Shown: positions 6,752 to 11,259 of the stretch, piece after piece
Layout: each line of letters opens with the position of its first letter
Position numbering within the stretch: position 1 is the first letter of the stretch
From: Actinomycetota bacterium
Lineage (GTDB): Bacteria; Actinomycetota; Thermoleophilia; Miltoncostaeales; Miltoncostaeaceae
Length of the DNA stretch: 11,259 nt
Assembly (NCBI GenBank): GCA_947451735.1
Contig: CANGAY010000007.1
Coordinates: forward strand, 1 to 11,259
Direction: 5' to 3'
Notes under the pieces: model-generated
What the model saw: the letters and a program-made list of their open reading frames with translations, nothing else
Told to the model about the DNA's origin: nothing
Databases searched by the model: none
Position numbers and translations under genes: made by a program

Positions 6752-7413
6752 TGCAGCCCGCACTGGTCGCCCGCACCGAGCGCATCGGGTACATCGCGGC
6801 CTGGGACGAGCAGCGCCGCCTGGCCCACCTGGTGCGCTCGGGCCAATCGCCCACCGTCATCTGGCTGCTCGAACACGAGCCGGTGTACACCTACGGCCGC
6901 CACGGCAGGCGCGAGGACCTGTTCATCACCGACGAGGTGCTTGCCGGTATGGACGCCACGTGCGTGCCGACCGACCGGGGTGGCCAGATGACCTGGCACG
7001 GCCCCGGGCAGACGACGGCCTACGTGCTGCACGACCTGCGCGGGGGCCGAGGCGTACGACGCTTCGTGCAGGCACTGGTGGACGCCATGACCGACACCTG
7101 CCACGCCTGCGGGGTGCCCGCGGCCGAATCGGACCACGACCGCATGGGCACGTACGTGGAGGGACGCAAGGTGGGCAGCGTGGGAATCCGCGTGGCCGAG
7201 GGCGTCACCATGCACGGCATCGGCCTCAACCGCGACCCCGATCTGGAGTGGTTCCGCATCATGTCGGCCTGCGGGGCGCCCGACGTGGTGGCCACGTCAA
7301 TCGCCGCCGAGGGTGGCGACCCCGACCGCGACGTGGTGGACGATGCCCTGATGACCGCGCTTGCCAATCGGCTCGACCTGGCTCCGGCACCCGGCGGCCT
7401 GGTGGGTGCCTAG
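6751..7413 (+). CDS. lipB: Octanoyltransferase LipB (lipoate biosynthesis)
   Basis: A 220-residue LipB that moves octanoyl from acyl carrier protein to the lipoyl-domain lysine, after which LipA inserts sulfur. Family signatures are present: LEHEPVYTYGR (40-50), RGGQMTWHGPGQ (77-87), GRKVGSVGIRV with catalytic lysine K140, TMHGIGLNRD (about 153-162), and SACGAPDVVATSI with catalytic C174. The substrate of this enzyme is encoded immediately upstream: the E2 stop overlaps the lipB ATG (TGATG). A GTG one codon earlier (6748) is also in frame, but ATG is preferred. No good ribosome site is visible, so coupling to E2 translation is likely. lipA is not in the window. The stop codon shares the CTAG palindrome at 7410-7413 with the stop of the convergent small ORF. 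Confidence 0.95.
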   Translation: MQPALVARTERIGYIAAWDEQRRLAHLVRSGQSPTVIWLLEHEPVYTYGRHGRREDLFITDEVLAGMDATCVPTDRGGQMTWHGPGQTTAYVLHDLRGGRGVRRFVQALVDAMTDTCHACGVPAAESDHDRMGTYVEGRKVGSVGIRVAEGVTMHGIGLNRDPDLEWFRIMSACGAPDVVATSIAAEGGDPDRDVVDDALMTALANRLDLAPAPGGLVGA

Positions 7414-7586
7414 GCCAGCATCTGCTCCCAGGCGACGAGTGCCGCGCCGATGAGCGCCGCATCGTCCGGGTCGCCCCCCACCTCCACCACGAGGGCGTGC
7501 AGATCATCGGGGGTCAGATCAAATGGCTCGACGTCTGGGCGTGCCGCACGGAGGAGCTCGGCGAGCGCCTCCGGATCGCCGCTCAC
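7410..7586 (-). CDS. Small acidic hypothetical protein (58 aa)
   Basis: A short ORF from GTG at 7586 to TAG at 7410, 58 residues. It is acidic and probably helical (GDPEALAELLRAARPDVE, then FDLTPDDLHALVVEVGGDPD and AALIGAALVAWEQML), with no Cys and no membrane segment. The GTG overlaps the TGA of the upstream 72-residue membrane protein (GTGA at 7583-7586), the same coupling used by known genes in this window, which is the main reason to believe it. It is convergent with lipB. I do not recognise a family. A longer reading of the same frame to 8024 would overlap the membrane protein gene and the peroxiredoxin start, so I reject it. Confidence 0.6.
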   Translation of the reverse strand: MSGDPEALAELLRAARPDVEPFDLTPDDLHALVVEVGGDPDDAALIGAALVAWEQMLA

Positions 7587-7801
7587 GGGATGAGGTTGAC
7601 CGCGGCGGCCAGCGCCAGAATGGCAACGAGCACGCCGTAGCCGGTGTAGGCCTCTGCCAGCAGGAAGATGGCGAGCAGCACCTGCACCACCACCAAGGCG
7701 ATCCAGAAGCCCGAGGTGATGCCCTTGGCGCCGAAGCCCCAGCCACCCACGGGCGGACCCGAGGGCATGCGACGACGTGCGTTGTCGGGGCTGGGGGCCA
7801 T
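7583..7801 (-). CDS. Small membrane protein (72 aa), unknown function
   Basis: An ORF from ATG at 7801 to TGA at 7583. A charged, Gly-rich N-terminus (MAPSPDNARRRMPSGPP, then VGGWGFGAKG) leads into two close hydrophobic stretches, about residues 31-50 (GFWIALVVVQVLLAIFLLAE) and 53-70, separated by a tight YTGYG turn, so it is probably a two-pass hairpin in the membrane. The start is chosen because TATGTT (7813-7808 on this strand) sits six bases before the ATG, a leaderless layout. A longer reading of the same frame to 7948 runs into the divergent peroxiredoxin gene and has a low-complexity extension that looks non-coding. It is followed with a four-base overlap by the 58-residue ORF. I do not recognise the family. 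The membrane topology is inferred from composition. Confidence 0.68.
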   Translation of the reverse strand: MAPSPDNARRRMPSGPPVGGWGFGAKGITSGFWIALVVVQVLLAIFLLAEAYTGYGVLVAILALAAAVNLIP

Positions 7802-7807
7802 GCGGGA

Positions 7808-7813
7808 AACATA
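7808..7813 (-). promoter_or_regulatory. -10 box, leaderless, for the small membrane protein gene
   Basis: On the minus strand TATGTT fits TANNNT and is followed by six bases (TCCCGC) and then the ATG at 7801. This matches the spacing seen before the GNAT gene and implies a transcript beginning at the start codon. There is no Shine-Dalgarno sequence in this gap, which supports leaderless initiation. Confidence 0.5.
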
Positions 7814-7840
7814 GCCACAGCGCAGGCGGCAGCGGTGAGA

Positions 7841-7855
7841 GGCGCGTTGCGCGCC
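7841..7855. other. Small perfect inverted repeat in the divergent promoter region
   Basis: GGCGCG, loop TTG, CGCGCC forms a six-base-pair perfect hairpin or dyad midway between the divergent membrane-protein and peroxiredoxin genes (gap 7802-7920). It could be an operator shared by the two promoters. In GC-rich DNA a dyad this short may also occur by chance. Confidence 0.3.
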
Positions 7856-7876
7856 CCACCCATGGCCCGCGGCCGC

Positions 7877-7882
7877 TAGCCT
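7877..7882 (+). promoter_or_regulatory. Possible -10 box for the peroxiredoxin gene
   Basis: TAGCCT fits TANNNT and would start a transcript near 7889, giving a leader of about 30 bases that carries the strong ribosome site AAGGCAGGAG (7903-7912) before the ATG at 7921. No -35 match is seen at normal spacing. Confidence 0.4.
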
Positions 7883-7920
7883 GCCATCGTCGTTTACCCC
7901 GAGAAGGCAGGAGAACCCGC

Positions 7921-8379
7921 ATGGCCCTTGAGATCGGCACCGAGGCACCCGACTTCACCCTGGCGAACAGCGATGGCGAAGAGGTGACCCTCTCGCAGTT
8001 CCGCGGCCAGCCCGTGTACCTCAACTTCTACCCGCTGGCCTTCTCGCCCGTGTGCACCGACTGGTTCACCGCGATCGCCGCAGATGACTCGCCGTACGCC
8101 GGCGCAGTGGTCATCGGCGTGAGTGTCGACAGCAAGTGGACGCTCGCCGCCTTCAAGGAGCAGATGAAGGCCAACAACGTGCACTTCCTCGCCGACTTCC
8201 ACCCCAAGGGTGCGGTCGCCCAGGCGTACGACGTGTACATGGACCAGGCCGGCATCTCGGGTCGCTGCACCTACGTGATCGACGCCAACGGCATCATCGT
8301 CGACGTCGACCAGGTGCCCCCGCTCGAGAGCCCCGACGCCGACCGCCTCATCGCGTCGCTCGGCGCCTGCAAGGTCTGA
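7921..8379 (+). CDS. AhpE-like peroxiredoxin
   Basis: A 152-residue thioredoxin-fold peroxidase of the AhpC/TSA superfamily that reduces hydrogen or organic peroxides through a cysteine. The active-site segment is FYPLAFSPVCTDWF with peroxidatic C45. Ser replaces the commoner Thr before it and Asp follows CT where Glu is usual. Further family landmarks are PDFTLANSDGEEVTLSQFRG (10-29), LADFHPKGAVAQAYDVY (about 90-106) and the AGISGRCTYVID block (about 110-121). The last two closely resemble actinobacterial AhpE. Extra cysteines at C116 and C150 could serve as resolving residues, although AhpE is often one-Cys. The start at 7921 is set by the strong AAGGCAGGAG ribosome site; an earlier in-frame start at 7777 would cross the promoter region. 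Six bases separate it from the next gene. Confidence 0.92.
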   Translation: MALEIGTEAPDFTLANSDGEEVTLSQFRGQPVYLNFYPLAFSPVCTDWFTAIAADDSPYAGAVVIGVSVDSKWTLAAFKEQMKANNVHFLADFHPKGAVAQAYDVYMDQAGISGRCTYVIDANGIIVDVDQVPPLESPDADRLIASLGACKV

Positions 8380-8385
8380 TCAGCG

Positions 8386-8673
8386 ATGTTCCTGCTGCTG
8401 GGGCGGTACCTCAAGCCCATTGACGAGGTGGAAGTGCACCTCGACGCGCACCGCGACTGGGTTCGCGAGCACGCGCAGGCCGGCGTGTTCATCGCGGCCG
8501 GGCGCGAGGTACCGCTTCAGGGCGGACTGATCGTGGCCACCGGCGTCACCCGTGACGAGGTGGACGCGATCATCGCGAAGGACCCGTACTTCATCGAGAA
8601 GGTCGCCGAGTACGACGTCCGCGAATACGACGTCGTCATGGCGGCACCGGGAGCCGAGGCCCTGCAGTCCTGA
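8386..8673 (+). CDS. YciI-like (YCII domain) protein
   Basis: A 95-residue single-domain protein of the YCII/YciI superfamily, which has a ferredoxin-like fold. Features are FLLLGRYLKPIDEV at the start, H22-x-x-W25 in LDAHRDWVREHAQAG, FIAAGREVPLQGGLIVATG (35-53), and a TRDEVDAIIAKDPYFIEKVAEYDV segment matching the family DP motif. The biochemical role of most members is unknown, though some related proteins act as dehydrochlorinases or muconolactone isomerase-like enzymes. It lies six bases after the peroxiredoxin stop, so the two are co-transcribed. A role in detoxifying reactive small molecules is inference. No clear ribosome site, so coupling is likely. Confidence 0.82.
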   Translation: MFLLLGRYLKPIDEVEVHLDAHRDWVREHAQAGVFIAAGREVPLQGGLIVATGVTRDEVDAIIAKDPYFIEKVAEYDVREYDVVMAAPGAEALQS

Positions 8674-8689
8674 GCACCGAAGGCCCAGA

Positions 8690-8802
8690 CGGGGCCAGTG
8701 GTTCGGTGCGCGGACGCATGAGCCGGTGATCATGGATTTGCGGCCCCCGCAAATCCCGATCACGTTTCGCCGAATAGTCCGCGCACCGAACCACTGGCCC
8801 CG
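8690..8802. repeat. 113-base imperfect palindrome (long hairpin) between convergent genes
   Basis: The outer arms 8690-8715 and 8777-8802 are perfect reverse complements over 26 bases (left arm begins CGGGGCCAGTGGTTCGG). An inner stem pairs GGATTTGCGG (8734-8743) with CCGCAAATCC (8747-8756) around a CCC loop, and extends through a small 2x1 internal loop to GTGATC (8726-8731) pairing with GATCAC (8758-8763). Only 8716-8725 and 8764-8776 are unpaired. It lies in the gap between the convergent YciI and rlmN genes, so it could end transcription both ways. It is far larger than a usual terminator and resembles a REP/BIME-type repeat or a small MITE. No target-site duplication was found at the arm ends. 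Confidence 0.9.
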
Positions 8803-8810
8803 GCCGTGAC

Positions 8811-8831
8811 AAGGGTTTGGGGTTTTGGGTT
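8811..8831 (+). other. G/T-rich tract after the palindrome
   Basis: A run of GGG, TTT, GGGG, TTTT, GGG and TT lies between the hairpin and the rlmN stop. On the plus strand it follows the long stem and could help terminate the peroxiredoxin-YciI transcript. It has three G runs of three or more, one short of a canonical quadruplex. The gap from 8674 to 8834 otherwise holds only the palindrome. Confidence 0.5.
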
Positions 8832-8834
8832 GCC

Positions 8835-9839
8835 CTAGACCCCGGTATTCGCCAGCTGCCCACAGGCGGCGGCGATGTCGGCCCCGCGGGAGCGGCGCAG
8901 CGACGGGTAGAGCCCGGCCGACTCGAGTTCCTCGGCGAAGCGGCGACGGCGCTCCTGCGATGAGCCCTGGTACTCGCCACCGGTGGCGTTGTACTCGATG
9001 AGGTTCACGTGGAAGCGGCCATCGCGCAGGATGGTGGCGAGGCGCTTGGCGTCGGCAACCGAGTCGTTGACGCCCTCGAGCATGAGGTATTCGATGAACA
9101 CGCGGCGGCCGGTGCGGTCGGCGTAGCGACGGCACTGCGCCAGCACGTTGGCGATGGGCCAGCGCTTGTTGATGGGCATGAGCTGGTCGCGCGTGGCGTC
9201 GTCGGCCGCGTGCAGCGACAGGGCGAGGCGCACGGGGATGTCGAAGTTCATGAGCTCGTCGATGCCCGGCACCCATCCGGCGGTGGACACGGCGATCTGG
9301 CGGGCCGAGATGCCGAGACCGTCGGGCGAGTGCATCTCGCGGATTGCGCCGAACACCGCCTCGGTGTTCTGCAGCGGCTCGCCCATGCCCATGAACACCA
9401 CGTTGCTCACGCGGGCGTCGGCCTCGCGTGCCACGTCGGCGGCGAGGAATGCCTGATCGGCGATCTCACGCGCAGTGAGGTCGCGGCCCGGTCCCATGGC
9501 ACCGGTGGCGCAGAACTTGCAGCCCAGCGCGCAGCCGGCCTGGCTCGACACGCACAGGGTGCGCCTGCCGCGCGCGTGCTTGATGAGCACGCTCTCGATG
9601 GCCATGCCGTCGTTGGTGCGAAGGCGCCACTTGAGAGTGCCGTCCCTGCTCTCGGCCACGGCCTCGGGCGTGACGCTCCACAGCGGCACCACCTCGGTGA
9701 GCTTCTCGCGCAGCGCCTTGGGCAGGGTGGTCACGTCTTCCCACGAACGGATGCCGCTGCGCCGCGCATCCTCCACCTGCTTGATGCGGTACGCGGGCTC
9801 GCCCCAGCCCTTGAGAATCGATGTGATGTCGTCGCTCAC
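8835..9839 (-). CDS. rlmN: 23S rRNA (adenine2503-C2)/tRNA (adenine37-C2) methyltransferase RlmN
   Basis: A 334-residue radical SAM methyltransferase acting on A2503 of 23S rRNA and, in many bacteria, A37 of some tRNAs. The cluster motif CALGCKFC supplies C103, C107 and C110. C96, seven residues before the cluster, and C326 near the C-terminus occupy the positions of the two conserved non-cluster cysteines of RlmN (C118 and C355 of the E. coli enzyme), and C326 is expected to be the methyl-carrying one. Other markers are FMGMGEPLQN (149-158), LALSLHA (205-211), MPINKRWPI (221-229) and VNLIEYNATGG (278-288). A short N-terminal domain precedes the SAM barrel. The start is GTG at 9839, overlapping the stop of the MFS gene (GTGA, 9836-9839), so it is co-translated with a transporter. 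Cfr is the close relative; the context and sequence favour RlmN. Confidence 0.94.
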   Translation of the reverse strand: MSDDITSILKGWGEPAYRIKQVEDARRSGIRSWEDVTTLPKALREKLTEVVPLWSVTPEAVAESRDGTLKWRLRTNDGMAIESVLIKHARGRRTLCVSSQAGCALGCKFCATGAMGPGRDLTAREIADQAFLAADVAREADARVSNVVFMGMGEPLQNTEAVFGAIREMHSPDGLGISARQIAVSTAGWVPGIDELMNFDIPVRLALSLHAADDATRDQLMPINKRWPIANVLAQCRRYADRTGRRVFIEYLMLEGVNDSVADAKRLATILRDGRFHVNLIEYNATGGEYQGSSQERRRRFAEELESAGLYPSLRRSRGADIAAACGQLANTGV

Positions 9840-11032
9840 GCGGGCGAGGGTAGCGCGACCGGCTCCTCATACGGGATGACCCGCGGGAAAAGCCGCCTGC
9901 CGAAGATGATGACCCACCCCGCCAGCAGGCATGCGACTGCGCTGAACACCACCAGCGTGCCGGTGAGGCCGATTGCCAGCGACAGGTACCCCAGGCCCAC
10001 CGCGGGCACCGTTCCGGCGTACGCGCACATGTAGAGCGACGACAGCAACTTGCCGCGTTCCTGCAGCGGCACCACCGTGCCGCAGATGACCGTGGCGCCC
10101 TGCAGGATGAGCCCGTTGACGAAGCCGATGATGCCCGCGGCCACCACCACCAGCACGGCGCTGCCGGCCACCGCGGCCGCGGCGATGAGCCACGTGACCA
10201 GCGCCGACACGCCCAGGCCGATCATCACGGCCTTCCGCGGCGCGATGTTGCGGGTGAAGATGGGCGTCATGCCGCCGAGGCCCAGCACCAGGAATCCGCA
10301 CAGGCCGGCGATGGCCACGTTGCGCTCACCCAGCGTCTTATAGAGGTAGAGCGGCACCACCGACAGCACGGTGCCCTCCATGAAGCTCATGGTGAACGCC
10401 GCGGGCGCCATGAAGCCGGCGAAGCCCCGCATCTGCCCCTTGGGCACGCCCACGCGCACCTCGATCTTGAACTTCCTGCGCGGCACCGTCTCGCTGGCCA
10501 CCATCACGCAGCCCAGACCGACGGCCAGCAGCACCAGGTGCACCTCGAACGGGCGGTGGATGGGGTTGCCCCAGTACTCGGCCACCAGACCCGCCATGCC
10601 CGGGCCCAGGCCGAAGCCCAGACGGAAGAACGCACCGGCGGCCATGGCGGCCACCGCGCGCTTGGCGGGGATGGCGTGATCCACCACAAACGCCGTGCCC
10701 ACGCCCAGGAACATGCCCACCGCCAGGCCCTGCAGCACGCGGCCCACGAACAGCATGGGCACCGTCTCGGTGAAGGCGAACACGATCGACCCCGCACCCA
10801 GCACCAGCATTGCCGGGATGAGCACGCGCTTGCGGCCCACGCGGTCGCTCAGGTTGCCGGCCACCAGCATGGTGGGCACCACGGTGGCCGTGTACGTGGC
10901 GAACAGCAGCGTGAGCGTGCCGTTCGACAGATTGAACTCGCCGGCGTACAGCGGCAGGAGCGGGGTGATGATGCTGGTGCCCATGGTGAACACCAGCAGG
11001 GCCACCAGCGCCAGATATGCGCCCTTGGTCAA
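9836..11032 (-). CDS. Major facilitator superfamily transporter
   Basis: A 398-residue integral membrane protein with a typical MFS spread of about 12 hydrophobic segments. The first begins at residue 6 (YLALVALLVFTMGTSIITPL). The motif A loop GNLSDRVGRKRV lies at about 59-70 after the second helix, and a long loop follows the sixth helix (TVPRRKFKIEVRVGVPKGQM, about 184-203). It has no obvious extra domain. The family exports drugs or small metabolites by proton antiport; the substrate cannot be named. The start codon is TTG at 11032, overlapping the upstream stop (TTGA, 11029-11032). The first transmembrane helix begins at once, so a later ATG (codon 17) would cut it. It sits between another transporter fragment and rlmN with overlaps at both ends. 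Confidence 0.9.
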   Translation of the reverse strand: MTKGAYLALVALLVFTMGTSIITPLLPLYAGEFNLSNGTLTLLFATYTATVVPTMLVAGNLSDRVGRKRVLIPAMLVLGAGSIVFAFTETVPMLFVGRVLQGLAVGMFLGVGTAFVVDHAIPAKRAVAAMAAGAFFRLGFGLGPGMAGLVAEYWGNPIHRPFEVHLVLLAVGLGCVMVASETVPRRKFKIEVRVGVPKGQMRGFAGFMAPAAFTMSFMEGTVLSVVPLYLYKTLGERNVAIAGLCGFLVLGLGGMTPIFTRNIAPRKAVMIGLGVSALVTWLIAAAAVAGSAVLVVVAAGIIGFVNGLILQGATVICGTVVPLQERGKLLSSLYMCAYAGTVPAVGLGYLSLAIGLTGTLVVFSAVACLLAGWVIIFGRRLFPRVIPYEEPVALPSPA

Positions 11033-11259
11033 TCGCGCCTCGTCACGTTGGGCACATCGGTGCCCGACACCATCGCGGTGATGCGCGCACCCGGGCCCAC
11101 CACCCGGGGCATGCGGAATGCGGCGACGATGCCCACGAGCAACAGGGCGGCGGCGGCCAGCAGGGCGTGCTGCATGCCGTGCGCGGCATCGGTGCGGAGC
11201 GCTGCGGGCAGCAGGCCATCGTCGGCCGTGACGGTGATGGGGAGCGACATCGCAAGCAC
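11029..11259 (-). CDS. C-terminal end of a probable DHA2-like MFS transporter (cut by the right edge)
   Basis: The minus strand is open from the window edge to TGA at 11029, 76 codons. It shows one hydrophobic helix (about residues 31-48 of the fragment, HALLAAAALLLVGIVAAF), preceded by LPAALRTDAAHGMQ and followed by a basic turn and a short polar tail ending TRRD. That layout matches the last helix and tail of drug:H+ antiporter-2 transporters. A codon GTG sits at the window edge and ATG at 11250, but the real start almost certainly lies to the right. The stop overlaps the TTG start of the next transporter (TTGA). The family call is tentative because one helix is all that is visible. Confidence 0.6.
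   Translation of the reverse strand: MLAMSLPITVTADDGLLPAALRTDAAHGMQHALLAAAALLLVGIVAAFRMPRVVGPGARITAMVSGTDVPNVTRRD

Noticed and set aside
8686..8810. Target-site duplication flanking the palindrome
   Set aside because: GAC occurs on both sides but not directly next to the arm ends, so it does not support a transposition event.
8811..8831. G-quadruplex or telomere-like repeat
   Set aside because: Only three G runs of three or more are present and the tract is short; kept only as a G/T-rich tract.
1..11259. Defence system, prophage, CRISPR, IS element, tRNA or rRNA
   Set aside because: No such protein families, repeats or RNA folds were recognised; the window is mainly core metabolism and housekeeping.

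Overview
The window is GC-rich, densely packed bacterial chromosome. Gene boundaries repeatedly overlap by 1-4 bases, GTG and TTG starts are common, and at least two genes look leaderless (a TANNNT box 6-7 bases before the start codon). A membrane-anchored HtrA, an AhpE-like peroxiredoxin and an OmpR-type response regulator fit a high-GC Actinomycetota chromosome, perhaps Thermoleophilia-like. That placement is inference from style, not from a marker gene. Nothing resembles a phage, plasmid, IS or CRISPR region.

Layout. (1) 1-1415, minus strand: an OmpR/PhoB-type response regulator overlaps the start of a sensor histidine kinase that runs off the left edge. (2) 1416-1570: a divergent intergenic region with CACGTG motifs. 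(3) 1571-2773, plus strand: an HtrA/DegP-type serine protease (membrane anchor, trypsin-like domain, PDZ domain). The pair suggests an envelope-stress module. (4) 2819-7413, plus strand: five overlapping genes encoding a GNAT N-acetyltransferase, pyruvate dehydrogenase E1 alpha, E1 beta, E2, and LipB octanoyltransferase. LipB supplies the octanoyl group that becomes the lipoyl cofactor of E2, so this is a pyruvate-to-acetyl-CoA operon that carries part of its own cofactor supply. E3 and LipA are not in the window. (5) 7410-7801, minus strand: two small overlapping ORFs (72-aa membrane protein, 58-aa acidic protein) of unknown function. (6) 7921-8673, plus strand: an AhpE-like peroxiredoxin and a YciI-like small protein. 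(7) 8674-8834: a convergent intergenic region holding a striking 113-base imperfect palindrome with 26-bp outer arms, then a G/T-rich tract. (8) 8835-11259, minus strand: the C-terminal end of a DHA2-like transporter (cut by the right edge), a complete MFS transporter, and rlmN, all joined by 4-base stop/start overlaps.

Most of the window is ordinary core metabolism and housekeeping. The points most worth a second look are the long palindrome at 8690-8802, the GNAT gene locked onto the front of the PDH operon with an apparent leaderless promoter, the Tyr-for-Asp change in the E2 catalytic motif, and the unexplained small-ORF pair at 7410-7801.
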